A stretch of DNA of 45,935 nucleotides from Chloromonas sp. AAM2 (GCA_004335635.1 QAXH01005395.1:29730-75664), one strand, 5' to 3'. Positions 13,801 through 24,051 are shown, counted from the first letter of the stretch. Translations and numbers: made by a program. The notes: generated by a model not told the origin, from the sequence alone.

Positions 13801-16800
13801 CCTGATTGCATGAGGGGCTGAAGACCACCGGACTGGCCACATCAGCCAGTGACGTTTCACCCCCACGTGAACTGCCCATAACGGTCACGTGCTCTAACGT
13901 GCTAGCCCGTGAGGTGGGTCGTGTTGCCTGCTGCGACAGGGGCCTGATTAGGCTAGCTGCGTAGGCTGGGTCCAGGGTAGAAACGGATGCATGGACCAGA
14001 AACAGCCCATGTCTCCGGGGTCGGAAGAGCTGTGCATGCAGGGTAAGGGCAGGGATGGGTAAGGATAGGGTCAAGCTAGGATTAGTGTAAGGTAGGAATA
14101 GGGTAGAGCTCAAGTGCAGCCAAGTTCAGTTCTAGTTATAGTTACAAGTAGCATCAGTTGGGCAGGGTAGGTGTGCGTTGACTAACCACGTGACACACTA
14201 ACGTTTCTGAAACGCCTGGGACGTGTTTCACCATGAGGCGAGGTTAGTTGGCTAGTTCCATGCAGCGTCACATGGGCACGTGATCCACCATGAGGCGAGG
14301 TTAGTTGGCTAGTTCCATGCAGCGTCACATGGGCACGTGACTCACCGTGTGGCATGAGAGAGCCAGGGCCAGGCGGGCTAAATCGTACATGGCACTCATG
14401 ACTAGGGCGTCAGCCAGGGCCAGAAATGCATGGAATTGATCCCTTTCGGCCAGCGCTTCGGCCATGTGTTTTTCTTTGGCGTGTTGGGCTTCACGCGCAA
14501 AGTACGGTGAACCATGCTGCCAGGCGTCACGACCTTTAGGGCATGGAAAGCAGAGGTGGTTAGGGTTTGGCTGGGGTTTGGATGGGGTGGAATCAGCAGC
14601 AAGTTAGGGTGGTGATGGCCGCGTACTCTGGCACAACAAGCCATGGCCTGGCTGCATTCCACAACAGGGGGAGGGGTGGGGTAGGTCAGTGTTGCATCGT
14701 GGCAGCAATGGCCTGAAAGTGAGCTACCCTTAAGCAGGTTTTCCATCATGCATGCTGCTCAATGTTCACCGCAACTATCCTTCCCTAGGTGCCTGAGGTC
14801 ACTGCCAGCCTGCCCTGGAAGTCAAGTATTTGCTTCAGGTAAGAATTCCAAAGCTCAAGCCTCACCTGTCACGTGCTCAAACTTGTTTTCAAACGCCTGT
14901 TTGCGCGTCCGGGGCGCCAGGGCTGCGCTGGCCTCCCGCACCCGGCCAGCAACCACCTGCCCAACCGCCAGAACCTGATCAGCCACGTAGGCAGTCATGT
15001 GGGAGAGGGCCTCCTGCACCTGGGCCTGCACATCACGTGCATGTGCATGTGCCATGGGGTAGTAAAGTAGTTGGTGTACTTTACGATGCAGCACGAATTC
15101 TGTTGTGGATGAATATGACCATCATGGCATGGCCTCGTGATTGGACTGCAGGAGGCACGTGATGCATGGATTTTAGTGACGTAATTTATTTGCTTTGGAA
15201 TGCACAGCATGTGGCATGCATGTCACGTGCAGCATGTTGCTTTAGTAACGTATTTAGAATGCGTTAGAGTGCAGCTATGTTCTGCTTTGCAAAGATGTGA
15301 ATTATAGCGATGCCATGATGCCCCTCCGTTACAAAGCCAACCCATACTACCCACTGTTACTATTCGCCTAAGCCTTCTCATGCCCAGATTGGCCAAAGTT
15401 TTGCTCGGCCATCAGCCCGCCTACCTTGGCCTGCGTCCTCAGCTGCTTGAACTGATCCAAGCTGTACAAGTCGGTTGTGACCCCCACTCCACCAAGCAAA
15501 GCAGCCAGACCCCCCTCCGGCAGTTCCTCGCCCATGAGCAGCAAACTATGGTCAGGCGCTGCCACCGCCCCCATCATACTCTCAGAACGCCCCCCAAAGC
15601 GCCGGCCAGAAACAGCAGAAACGTCTAAACGGCTTTGGTTTCCTGGCTCCTCCGCTTGCAGTAGCGCAGGCATGTCTCCAACTCGGAGCAACTGCCGTGC
15701 ATTGCTGCTGCATTTTGCGCTAGGGTTTCTGTCAAGGTTTGGACTAGGGATTGTGGCAGGGCTGGTGGCAGCTGCCTGGAAGCTGCTGCTGCTGCCTTCC
15801 TGGGCTGCAGATGGGGGTTGGACCAGTTCAGTCATGTTGATTGCGCTACCGGTGGCACCACCCGGTGACTTGGTGCTTGGCAGCGGGGAGTGCCGGGAGG
15901 GTGGGGAGGACCGTTTTGGTGGTTGGCCCTGCAAGACATGACAACACAGTTGCTGTTGTGACGATGGCTGATTTCAAAAGTCCATGTATCAAAAATGATC
16001 AAAAGCTATCAGAAAATTATGTAGCTTGTGAAAGAGCGTGCTTTGGTTGTAGACCGTGCAAGACACAGTTAGTATGTCGGTCACAATCAGGCGGTAGGTG
16101 TTGTTCCTGTGGCTGGTTCAGTACAGGCACAGCCACAAGAATGGGAACAATCAGCACAATATGAATTTCACCGCATGAGCACAGTACAAGTGTACATGCC
16201 GGGGCATGCATGAGCACAGTACGACTGTACCGCCAAAGTGACGAGCCTAGCCCGATTGATTTACTTGTCACATTGTACAGCCACCTTGCAACCCATTACC
16301 TTCCTGCTCGGCAGCTTAGTAGATAATACTTACACACCATGACACGTGTCAGGTACTTTCTTTGATAATTAATAACAATAATAATAATAACAATAATAAT
16401 AATAATAATAATAACAACAACAATAATAACAACAATAATAACAACATATACACACCATGACACATCCAAAGTACCTAGTATTTCCCAGTCTTGCAAGTGC
16501 CTCCCATGCCCACCTCTTGCTCGCCCTCCTCTTCCACACCCATGTCGGTTTCTGCCTTGGACGAGTAAAGGTCAGGCTTGATGGGCACCCACACCACCCT
16601 ATCACCACCATTAGCACCACCTCCAGCAACTGTCCGTTTCTTCCAGGCACCTGAAACACGTGATGATGCACATGCACAGTGGTGACCAGTAGATTACCGG
16701 CGGTTTCCCTTCCCCTTGCCTCTGCTGAGCAGTCCTGCCCTGACTGAAGGCCATGTAAACAACAACAACAACAACTACAACAACAACAACACGCACAGAC

Positions 16801-19800
16801 GGTTGAAATCATCTAGGTTAGTGATCTCGCTTTAAAGCTGCACTGATACCCCTGCACTCTACCCCACCCTACCCAGCCCCACCACGTCCACATCCCCTGC
16901 CCCCAAACCCTCCTCTCCCCTATCCTAACCAACCTAGTTTCAACCCTAGGTTTTTTCAACCTTGGTCGGTGTCCGAGAGCCCAAAGTGGCCCAGTCTGAA
17001 TCATCACCTGCCATATCAGTCCACTATCCTAAGTAAACCTATTCTTTACCGACCTGCTGGGTCCTGTGTGGCCGCCAAGGTCATGCGCCTTACGGCCCTC
17101 ACAGCGGGGCCGAAGGTCGGGGACAGCAGCAGCAGCGACCGGTCAAGGCGCGCGCTGCGCCTGCGAAACCGCATGCTACGCACCGTGGCGTGCCACTGGC
17201 GGAACGCCTGCGAAACCATGCAACACAGTGGCAGCCACTGTAACCGGTATCAAAAATCTGTGGTTGTAAGGAGTTGATTGATTTCTTGGCTTTTCCAAAG
17301 ATTTTATATTTCATGTACTTTAAAGCCTCGCCCTACCCTTGCTCTGACTGTACCTTAAGCCCATCTCAGCCCTAGCCTGACCCCATCCTAAACACTGAAA
17401 CGGTAACGAAACAGAGTAAGTCATGATGATATGAGGGCCAGGTATAAATATAATGACCGACTTGCCTTGAACAACAGGTGTTTGCCGAACAGGACCAACT
17501 TCTTGAGCACCGCAAAGAGCTCTGCATCCCGGATCCATTCGTGGTGCGGCACCAGCTCGTAGGCTAGCCCGCCCAACATGTGCGTCACACCACTCTGTGT
17601 GAGGATGTAAAAGAATGACTGCTCGACCGTTTCTGAGGGGCACACGACCAGATCATAGGGGTTGTATTCCTGTAGGGCGGGGACACGGCCAAATCAAGGT
17701 AAGAGGTAGGGTAGGGTGAGGCAAGAGCTGAGGCAAAAGGTAGGGAATGGTAGAATTAGGGTCAAGTTCAGAAAGGCGACAGGCCAAGGTAGGGTTAGAG
17801 TTACGGTAAGGTTTGGATCTCGGGTAGCAGCGGTTGAAAGGATGAACGTGTCCGGTAAAAGTGAGAAGAACAAACGGATAGACACCGTCACATGCAAACC
17901 AGACCAAACCTGGCCTCGCTGCACCTTCATCCTAAGCTAACCAGTCCGAACGCCGCGCGAGCTTTTCTTGCATGGCTTGCTCTGGAATGGCATGCAGTTC
18001 TACCGCATTACGATACCACAGCATGTGTGTGTTATCTACACACCGCACACACGCCCTGGCTCAACTGCTCCCAATCCTAAGCTGGTGCTGGCCGAGTATA
18101 CATGGTGTTACATATCATGGCCACACAGTTGTTGTTGTTGTTGTTTGTTGTTGTTGTTTGTTGTTGTTGTTGTTGTTTGTTGTTGTTGCTTACATGGCCT
18201 TCAGTCCAGGGAGGACTGCTCAGCAGGGGCAAGGGGAAAAGGAGATTGCCAGTAACCTACTGGTCACAACTGCACCCTTGTCAACAACAGCAAAGCCAGC
18301 ATGAGCAATCGCCTAGCACAGAAGCCTAGCCAGGTCTACCGTACCTGTGCATTAGGGTTCAGCCCACAGAATATGATCAGCCCTGGTTTGGCTGCACTGC
18401 TCGAGAACAAAGTGACAGCATCCAGACCCGTTTTCACGTGAGGGGGCACGTCAAAGGTGTAAGCATCCTGGTGACTGCAGGGCAGGTGTAGGGTTTACAG
18501 GCACATGCACAGCGGGACGTTAGGGTTTAGCCATTATTGCAAGGTTATTCACAGCAAAATTTGGTTCGATTATTATCATCATCATCACATGAAATGAACG
18601 CAAATTCAAGTAAAGTGGACAATGCAACACCAAGCTGCTGTCCAACCAGAAAACCGTTTGACATGACTCTTAAGGACTTATGAAGCCTGGGATGTGTTGA
18701 GATACAGGGGTGAGAAGAGGGAACGACAGTCGATTCCCTGGACCAGAGCTTGCCACAGCACAGGGGGCCTGTCTGGCATGGTACAATCTAAAACATGCTT
18801 GTGTGATTGCAAAGCTGCCGGGAAACACAACTTCAAAATGCCGGGACACACAAGCTTCAAATTGCGGGATGCACAACTTCAAATTGATATCCGGACACCC
18901 TTGCGCGCCTCTGTGCTCATCATGGCGCAACTGGAGATGCAATTGGAGATTCAAACTTTTCAAGTGGTCGTCAGCTGCAGGCAACTCAACCATGGCCAAT
19001 GTAAGAGCCGTGATTGGTGCTAGTAACTGACTACAGAAACGGCCCCCACGTGGCCCACCTGCACGCCGATGACCACATGCGGAGTAAACTGTCTGCGGTG
19101 GTTGGGACGTTACTGGCTCCCCCCAGCCAAGCAGTGGTGTTTACCCCCAGGGGGGGTATGGGCAGGGCACCGGATGTGGCGGAGAAATAGGGGGCCTTGG
19201 GGCCTGTGAAGAGTGAGCGATCTGTGGTCAAAAGTGTGACAAGGCTGGAAAGGGTAAGGTAAGGATGAACGTTAGGGTTAAAGGCTTTCAAGGTGAGTCG
19301 GAATGGACACGGGTCAGGTTGGCTGCCATGTTTGCTCCTCCTTAATTTGCTCCTCCTTAATTTGCTCCTCCTGTCCCTGATACCATAGCCAGTGTGACAC
19401 GGTCTCTGCCGCACTGCTCCAACCAGTTTGCGTTTTGGCAGCTCAGACAAAGCGTTGACCGGTCCGTTGACTTGTCAACCCAAAACGGCCCAAAATGGAT
19501 GCGAATTGGCATGTTGGGAAGCTCTCAAAGAGCTCCACCCAGCCACACCGACACATGGATATGGTGGCGTGGCAGGGCTTGTATATATGCGGTCAAACGT
19601 AAACTGATTTGGAGCGGTAGAAGCGGTAAAAGCGGTAGAAGAGCATTTTTTCACGGTAATGGAATAACTGGTAACAGTTCTCGCACCCAGGACCTACCTG
19701 GTTTGTTTGCAGGCAGTGTGAAGGTCCCCACAAGGCCCGCTGATGCAGGGGGCAGGTGACCCTCTGGCGCACGCAGATCTGCAGCCACACAGCAGTCGGG

Positions 19801-22800
19801 TAAGGCTAGGGTCAGGCTAGGGGAAGGCTAGGGTTTGTGGTGTACGTGTCTAGCACAAGAGTCCAGCGTGGTGAAGTGTGACCAGTGCATTTCCCACGTG
19901 GTGAAGTGTGACCACGTGTCCCACCTGCCAGGAGTGAGGGAGTGAGGCTGGGGCCCGGGGCGCTGGAGGGCAGGGCATAGTCTGCAGGTGCGGCGGAGGA
20001 GTGCGGTATGGTGTGGGTTAGAAAGCTGCCCTGACTGGGGTTAAGCGACAGGTTCAATTCTTAGAGCACACTAGGCGAAATGGAAACTGGGGCCAAGATT
20101 GGATATGCACGGGGATTTTCAAAAACTTCACCTGCAAGTGTGGGAAATCTCTCCAGATGTGAAACAACGCACGCGGACACACGGACAGACAGGGCGACAC
20201 ACGCATACACACGCAATGGTGGCATGTGCTTGACAACAACAACGACACGGGGCTCATAGGGGTCTGCCTGTACCACGTACCGAGTGCAGCACTCAGCAGT
20301 GAGGCGGCCGAGAAACTGGGTGTGGACAACTCTGCAAGCACACCACCAGGCCACCATGTTGAATGTGAGAGCCGATTGAGGCGTGGTGACCCATAGGATC
20401 CATTTAATGGGTAACTTGCGGAATCCATGCGTGAAAGCAGGTGAATGAACCATGCAGGGAATGGAGTGGTCCGTAGGTCAAGCGATCAGACGCATCCAGG
20501 GGATTGAGAAACGGCAGGAAAGCATGCGAGGTACCTTGGTTACCAGGCAAGGCTGCACACAAGTCACACTTCACACGTGCAGCCACTTGAGTGAGTGATC
20601 CGTACGTGAGTTTCCCAAACACGTACCTGGTACACAAGAGCATGGAAAGGGCCAGAGGGGGCGAGCAGGCAGACAAGGAAGTGATGCAAGAGAGAGACAA
20701 CATTCCATGCCAATGCAGTACAGTCCTATACGTACAATCCTACAGTCCTATTGTACATGCACAGATGCCACACGTCACACTTCGCACGTGCCACACGTCA
20801 CACGTCACACACTACATGTCACACATCACACTCACGTGCTCCCTTGCTGAGCCCGGCCCTGAAGTGTAGCGTGCGCTGCCTTATCGGGGATAGGTCCTTG
20901 TTGCTTTTGTAGCGCAACGTGCCCAGTGCTTGGTGGGCTGGTAATGCCTGTGTGGCTCAGCGTGCATACAGGCCTCACTTTCATGCCTAAGGGCTCATTT
21001 TCATGTCCCGGCAGGCACCACCCCGGTGGGCTTGTGACTTTAGTTCCGAAGCAGCACAGCATGCATACAGCCTTGGCCAGATAGATCTGTGCACGCTACC
21101 AACACAGCGCACTGTGCATCAGATCTGCAACCATTGTGAATAGACGTAACAGAGGATTCTCGGCCTGACAGCCCTGACTCAAGCAAACTTGACACGAACA
21201 ACGGCATTCCACCCCTGACATAAACAACCCAAACCAGGTACATGACATGTCTGCTTGTTTTTCGTCGTTGCGATGTGATTGTTCCATCATACAGCATGAA
21301 AAATGTAAACTGCCATACAGTTATTATTATTAAGCCCTTGTCTCCTTACCGGTGACGTTGTGAAGTTTGCAGATTGCCGCTGAAACACGCACCCTTTGGG
21401 GGAGCCATTTTCAAGCCCCAACCCCCCTTTCCCGCTGCTTGCACCACCAGCTGACCGAGACACCTGACGCAGCAGGCCCCCGGAAAGCGGTAACGGTTTC
21501 TCGGATTTCAGCAGAAACGGCTTTGGCTGCCCATCACCCATGTCCTCCAGGGCGTCAAAACCACCGGGCAGCTCAGGTGGCTGGAAGCTGTTACTGGCTT
21601 CATCAGTTGGATTGAAGAGGTTGGTTGGGGATGGGGCAAGGGATGGTTGTGTGCTGCGTCGTGTTGCAACGCCATGTACGGACACCCCCTGCATGGATTT
21701 GAACACAAGTTGCCTGATCGGATCTCTTGCAAGCTCATGCATGGGTTGTCACTGATCATTCTTTTCGTCAGGGGCCATTAGTTGTATTGGCATTGACTCA
21801 GAGTTGGCAGGGTGTGATAACGAAGAAAAGTGCCCATACTAAGAGTTCAGGTTGTGGTTGCGATCAGGGGTCAAAAGAGGTTTGCATGTATGTGTGGCTG
21901 TGCCCAAAGCATTGCCAAGGAAGCGACAGTACGCCATGTGAGGGCAGGTGGGCCTGGGAAGGGTGAGAAAGCTATGAAAATGCTACAACAACAGTGCCAA
22001 TACTAAAAGCGATTACTTAGGTAATGGTGTGTAGTAGACAGTCAGGGCCAACATGTTACCAATCAGAGTGGAATATGCTGGACGACCCTTGCATGGGAAG
22101 GTATGCAATTGCTACGATGCTAACTGTCAAAGCATATGATTCATGGACAAAGAATATGCCAGGGCCAACAATCCTATGGCTGGTCAGGGTGTAAACGCTC
22201 TGTTGCATGGGCTGGCCTTGTATGAACTGCCCTTGCATGGAATGTATGACCCTGGGTCATGAAGGCTCGGCATGGATCACACAAGCATGAACCACCCTGC
22301 ATGGTGATTGGATCTGATGCAATGCCATGGGCTGCCCTTGCATGGTTTATTCAACCTGCTTATGCGTGTATCAGAGAAGCGTGCCGAGAAAAAACAGCCC
22401 AGAGCTGCTAGTCATGCTTACTGCATGGGCCACTGCCTCTGCTGACAGAAGCGTAGAGGAGATGGCATGCTACACCCACACTCGTGTGCATCCCGGAGCG
22501 CGGATCATCCCTTGGGCGTGCACACACCGCGCGTGAATGCGTGCCGGAACATGGACATGTTTGCATGCGCACGCACTTCATGATGTGAGCGGACAAAGCC
22601 GTGCACATAGATACACGCCTGTGCATGCATGTATCTGGCATGGAGTGGCCACATACCCATTCCTGTGCATGCAACTGATAGCATGCATGCATTTGGCGTT
22701 TCGGATGGCTTCTGGGACTTTTCCGCGTGGGTTTGCTACCTCGGGACACTTGTAGATTTGTACCACACTTGAATCCTATGCAGCTTAGAGGCTACCCACC

Positions 22801-22883
22801 TGAGCAGACAGAGACAAGGCCTCTTCTTGGCCTTGGCCTTGCCCTGGCCCATTAGCCGGGCTGGGGGCCCGTGCGCCCTTCAT
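1..22883 (-). CDS. Dynein heavy-chain-like protein, DNHD1-type (partial, runs off window at base 1)
   Basis: A large spliced gene read right to left. Exons supported by splice sites and continuous reading phase are 19698-19778, 19059-19221, 18345-18474, 17466-17669, 17054-17207, 16514-16650, 15425-15928, 14866-15025, 14346-14533, 13802-14029, 12815-13240, 12170-12337, 11551-11753, 11132-11276, 10738-10872, 10374-10481, 10075-10206, 9212-9415, 8822-8905, 8556-8651, 8018-8281, 7459-7590, 6945-7073, 6128-6203, 5722-5858, 5247-5403, 4680-4840, 4142-4312, 3630-3767, 2968-3156, 2611-2727, 1972-2118, 1467-1527 and 554-656. Together they encode roughly 1,700-2,100 residues collinear with the tail, linker and start of AAA1 of dynein heavy chains. 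Axonemal or cytoplasmic dyneins hydrolyse ATP in AAA1, but here its signatures are degraded, so a structural or regulatory role is inferred. The closest known architecture is DNHD1. The upstream exons (20 kb and beyond) are uncertain, and the remaining AAA modules lie outside the window. Confidence 0.8.
22..1527 (-). CDS. AAA1 region with degenerate nucleotide-binding motifs
   Basis: Exon 1467-1527 encodes AKETGEWLADLVHLTMQPFH. It aligns with the Walker A helix of AAA1 (GPAGTGKTETTKDL in canonical dyneins), but the GK[ST] core is absent. A likely exon at about 1053-1120 encodes LLGKHSVTCDLAADDTPM, matching the LGK-VFNCSD strand, and ends at GCAAG|GTGGGT in phase 2. It feeds in phase into exon 554-656, which encodes ILQAVLQSDSWLCLQG followed by VERLSQQVLSL. 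This is the Walker B block (GAW-CFDEFNRI-EVLSV), with the acidic DE replaced by QG. The splice between 1467 and about 1120 does not join in phase with the acceptors I can see, so that border is unresolved. A 33-nt exon at 22-54 is possible. Confidence 0.7.
1748..1925. repeat. AT-rich palindromic repeat (cruciform-prone)
   Basis: An (AT)n core of about 80 bases is flanked by inverted arms. The left arm at about 1775-1800 contains GTATCGTCTACCAAGTGTGA; the right arm at about 1881-1905 is its reverse complement apart from one extra CA. The right arm is followed by a direct partial copy of CTTGGTAGACGATAC at 1905-1919. The repeat lies in the dynein-like gene intron between exons 1972-2118 and 1467-1527. 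Such palindromes can extrude as hairpins. Confidence 0.85.
1972..7073 (-). CDS. Dynein linker-domain exons
   Basis: Exons 6945-7073, 6128-6203, 5722-5858, 5247-5403, 4680-4840, 4142-4312, 3630-3767, 2968-3156, 2611-2727 and 1972-2118 follow the linker order of dynein heavy chains. Landmarks are TCQERWGFLSVLLDS (the W-L-L block before the lever), YPRATFVPDHVLLEG (canonical FPRF-F-SDD-LLE), WVSSYPSQVTLLVDAVVW (W-YP-QV-L-I-WT), CWEWAQHVRHYW, and finally TYGWEYQG, equivalent to YGYEYLG at the linker/AAA1 boundary. Exon 2968-3156 has an acidic DDDMDDDMEGEGEG insertion. A short extra exon near 3255-3286, in the same phase, is possible but unproven. All these exons are phase-compatible. Confidence 0.85.
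2140..2325. repeat. (GTGAGA/GTGAGT)n purine-rich microsatellite
   Basis: Imperfect tandem GTGAGA, GTGAGT and GTGGGA units occupy the intron upstream of exon 1972-2118. They explain the apparent Ser/His/Leu-rich reading frames on the minus strand. No gene is supported here. Confidence 0.7.
3352..3590. repeat. 48-bp minisatellite, about five copies
   Basis: The unit is about 48 bp, contains GGTAAGGCTAGGGCAAGGGT and GTAAGGCTTCAATAA, and is repeated about five times with few changes. Because 48 is a multiple of three, it stays open in two minus-strand frames as a 16-residue peptide repeat. It lies in the intron below dynein exon 3630-3767 and I do not regard it as coding. Confidence 0.85.
4475..4536 (+). 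repeat. Dispersed repeat family B, copy 1
   Basis: Contains GCTCGCTAGCATTCGCGCTC followed by CCCCTGATGGGATCAATACA. Related sequences occur at 39412-39452 (same orientation), 44850-44923 and 11938-11975 (opposite orientation). It sits in a dynein-gene intron. Confidence 0.55.
5530..5705. repeat. CCCTAGCCTTA minisatellite
   Basis: Tandem CCCTAGCCTTA-type units are preceded by two copies of a CCTAGGGRCCACCAG motif. They resemble plant-type telomeric CCCTAAA repeats but are interstitial. They lie in the intron below dynein exon 5722-5858. Confidence 0.7.
6793..6868 (-). pseudogene. Decayed tandem copy of dynein exon 6945-7073
   Basis: On the minus strand this intronic stretch repeats the second half of exon 6945-7073. 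It includes the exact run GGAGTCATGAGGGAGTAC and a similar Gln/Leu-rich tail ending in GGTGCAG. The real exon continues with a GT donor (GTCAGA), whereas the copy has GAGAGG, so it cannot splice there. It is 12 nt shorter than the source. It is best read as an exon duplication that lost its donor. Confidence 0.7.
7315..7425. repeat. (CCCTA)n microsatellite
   Basis: About ten consecutive CCCTA or CCATA units, then CCCTCACCCCTTT variants. It is intronic to the dynein-like gene, beside exon 7459-7590. Confidence 0.85.
7459..11753 (-). CDS. Dynein tail-to-linker exons
   Basis: Exons 11551-11753, 11132-11276, 10738-10872, 10374-10481, 10075-10206, 9212-9415, 8822-8905, 8556-8651, 8018-8281 and 7459-7590 all join in phase. 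The first encodes the pattern of a hydrophobic beta segment (FGLLHFDLSATRDCLLPPL) followed by a helix. The next has LPDFVSYMELV, as in the dynein tail. Exon 9212-9415 contains SRRQLWTVLATWEDVL, resembling the conserved lW-W pair at the start of the linker domain. Exon 8556-8651 has VKPRHISILLTWLH, aligning with the near-invariant KPRHW motif of dynein linkers, with the tryptophan replaced by isoleucine. The 88-residue exon 8018-8281 looks like a lineage-specific insertion. Confidence 0.78.
9651..9715. repeat. 22-bp tandem repeat, three copies
   Basis: Three copies of an AAACCGGAGTCGTGTAA-containing unit in the 660-bp intron between exons 9212-9415 and 10075-10206. No function is apparent. Confidence 0.8.
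11938..11985 (-). repeat. Dispersed repeat family B, fragment
   Basis: GATTACATCAGGGGGGCTCA followed by CATGCACC matches 44862-44895 closely. It lies in the dynein-gene intron between exons 12170-12337 and 11551-11753. Confidence 0.5.
12170..16650 (-). CDS. Dynein tail continuation with a low-complexity insert
   Basis: Exons 16514-16650, 15425-15928, 14866-15025, 14346-14533, 13802-14029, 12815-13240 and 12170-12337 keep phase throughout. The 504-nt exon 15425-15928 begins with about 60 residues rich in Ser, Pro and Ala, likely a disordered insertion, and ends in a helix-like DLYSLDQFKQLRTQAK. Exon 14346-14533 holds a charged helical segment with DAWQHGSPYFAREAQHAKEK. Exon 12815-13240 carries a Gly-rich linker (GGMGGTAGGGGGG) that canonical dyneins lack. 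Exon 16514-16650 could instead be read on to a TAG just before another GT, so I chose the GAG|GTGGGC donor, which keeps the frame open. Confidence 0.7.
13330..13450. repeat. Imperfect AT-rich direct repeat
   Basis: Two copies of an ATACTCTTTAYTATTATT-CCTC segment, about 60 bp apart, in a dynein-gene intron. Base composition here is markedly more AT-rich than in the neighbouring exons. Confidence 0.6.
14228..14350. repeat. 57-bp tandem duplication abutting a splice donor
   Basis: CCATGAGGCGAGGTTAGTTG starts at 14231 and again at 14288. The second copy runs through CATGGGCACGTGA directly into the donor of exon 14346-14533 (minus-strand ACG|GTGAGT). The junction sequence CACGTGA-TCCACC / CACGTGA-CTCACC is itself a variant of the donor context. 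Confidence 0.8.
16368..16446. repeat. (AAT/AAC)n microsatellite
   Basis: A run of about 75 bases of mixed AAT and AAC triplets in a dynein-gene intron. The apparent poly-Ile/Val/Tyr/Cys reading frames are artefacts of it. Confidence 0.9.
16671..16797 (+). mobile_element. SINE-like element with (AAC)n tail, copy 1
   Basis: Starts near TGGTGACCAGTAGATTACCG, continues through a pyrimidine-rich block and CTGAGCAGTCCTG, and ends GGCCATGTAAACAACAACAA with an (AAC)n tail. Related copies lie at 18121-18300 (opposite strand) and 40628-40799. It lies 21 bp upstream, in gene sense, of dynein exon 16514-16650. It resembles a short retroposed element. I did not identify a clear polymerase III A/B box, so the class is uncertain. 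Confidence 0.55.
17054..18474 (-). CDS. Dynein tail exons with the GVT motif block
   Basis: Three exons (18345-18474, 17466-17669, 17054-17207) read in phase into the block that identifies the family. It contains FFYILTQSGVTHM, then an E/W-rich stretch, then HLLFKAFRQWHATVRSM. These match the dynein tail pattern in which a GVT element and a W-containing helix precede a K/R-rich segment (FK-WK-VR in canonical chains). The intron after 17466 uses a GC donor (AAG|GCAAGT) instead of GT. Positive residues cluster in the last exon (RFRRRSARLDRS). The intron between 18345 and 17669 contains a SINE-like (AAC)n element in reverse orientation. Confidence 0.8.
18121..18300 (-). mobile_element. SINE-like element with (AAC)n tail, copy 2
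   Basis: Read on the plus strand it begins with a (GTT)n run of about 65 bases, then TTACATGGCCTTCAG, the hairpin CAGTCC-AGGG-AGGACTG, a CAGGGGCAAGGGGA block and CCTACTGGTCACAACTGCA. It is the inverse of the copies at 16671 and 40628. It sits in an intron of the dynein-like gene. Confidence 0.6.
19059..22883 (-). CDS. N-terminal exons of the dynein-like gene (tentative)
   Basis: A plausible first exon is 22800-22883. It starts with an ATG at 22883, is rich in Gly, Gln and Ala, and ends at a CTCAG|GTGGGT donor in phase 0. The next candidate, 21350-21688, adds 113 residues rich in Ser, Pro and Gly and ends at CCG|GTAAGG. Further candidates are 20836-20947, 20577-20626, 20281-20331 and 19932-20037. 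Not all their phases join, so at least one border or exon is wrong or missing here. From 19778 downward the phases agree: 19698-19778 (phase 1 to 1) and 19059-19221 (phase 1 to 2). I recognise no conserved domain in this part. The start codon could lie farther upstream, near 22.9-23.2 kb. Confidence 0.45.
19330..19378. repeat. 15-bp tandem repeat, three copies
   Basis: TTTGCTCCTCCTTAA is repeated, with the third unit diverging. It is intronic to the dynein-like gene, just upstream of exon 19059-19221 in gene sense. Confidence 0.8.
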
Positions 22884-24050
22884 TGGCGCCCCCTATAACC
22901 AGCCTGAAGCCTCATCTTCGCCTGTTCTGCGAAAAAACGGACATCCCGCTGCATTCTGCATTCTGCATGCAGTGCTCTACCAAGCTCTACCGAAGAATCG
23001 TTCATAGAATGGGTCATTGCCTCCTGCTTGTTTGATTTTCTTTTTTGATTTTCTTCGCCGGCACGTGGCCGGGTTTCCGATGCCCATGCATGCAAACCAC
23101 AGCAAGGCAACTGACCGGCAACTGACCACGCACAGCCATTTTGGCCATATCTATTTCCGATCGGCTGTTCGATTAGCATGCCCCACAGGTCGCATATGAT
23201 GACACGCATGTTCGTCAACCTGTATAGGCGCATCAGCACTTCGGCGCTAGGCAGTACTCAGGAGCATCAGGCCTCGCAGTGTGCCAGAATCCTTCCTGTT
23301 GGGGAGCATGCTCAATCCAACCCTGCTCATGCTCAACATTCCCCTGCCATGCACGCAAGCATATACAGCAACGAGCAGGTCCAGACAGACTGTCAGGTCA
23401 AACCTGTGAACACAACGCCTTTCCGCCTGCCCTGCCTGTTTCTTCGCCGCGCTCGTTTTCCCTCGATGCTCAGGGTATGTTAGGGCAGTACACATTGCGT
23501 GCCGTGTCCTGTGACGGCCTCCCTGATTTTGTGTGTCCTGTGTTTGTGATGTAACTAGACCTCGCCGCATTACACGAACCGAACTTGAGGACGTTTAGGT
23601 ATGGATCCACACAGAACTCCACAACCACATCCGAATGTCCTCAAACTTGGCAGCTAGAAGTCTTGCCATGTTCTGAACATGTGACGCAAGTTTGTGCGTG
23701 GTTTCTATAAATACTAAAAGGGTATTTGGTTATGATTGGCCAGAAACAGCCGCTAGTGGGGTTACTCGAGGAATACGCACAAACCAAGCTGTCACGCCTC
23801 ACACAACAATCAGTCCGCCCTGTTCTCGCCTAGCCCTGGTAGCCTTGGGCCTTGGCTGCTCCTATACGCTGAATCCTCATTGCTTGTAAGGCACTGACTT
23901 GGCCTGCTGTGCTGCTGCATCCAATGCAGTGAGCGTGGCACACTGGCGTATTCATGACCCCGCGCCTCCTCTTAGTGCTTTCTTGCTTTCCGTGATGTGT
24001 TCAAGGCCTGTGCTGCGGTTCACTTGCCTGACGAGTTTACAGTAGGGCTC
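22884..24050. other. Spacer between the dynein-like gene and the annexin pair
   Basis: No protein domain is recognisable in the short reading frames. The stretch holds a family A repeat at 23468-23525 and, further left (about 22040-22420), degenerate CCTTGCATGG-containing repeats. The promoter and 5' leader of the minus-strand dynein-like gene should lie here, but I cannot place them. Confidence 0.5.
23468..23525 (+). repeat. Dispersed repeat family A, copy 1
   Basis: GCTCAGGGTATGTTAGGGCA leads to GTGTCCTGTGACGGCCTCCC. The same order of motifs occurs at 35106-35162 (plus), 34369-34415 (plus, decayed), 38954-39012 (minus) and 41073-41112 (minus, partial). Confidence 0.65.
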
Positions 24051-24051
24051 C

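Noticed and set aside
16369..18329. ORFs with runs of Val, Cys, Tyr, Ile or Leu
   Set aside because: They translate the (AAC)n/(AAT)n microsatellites and SINE-like tails. The same applies to 40448-40922.
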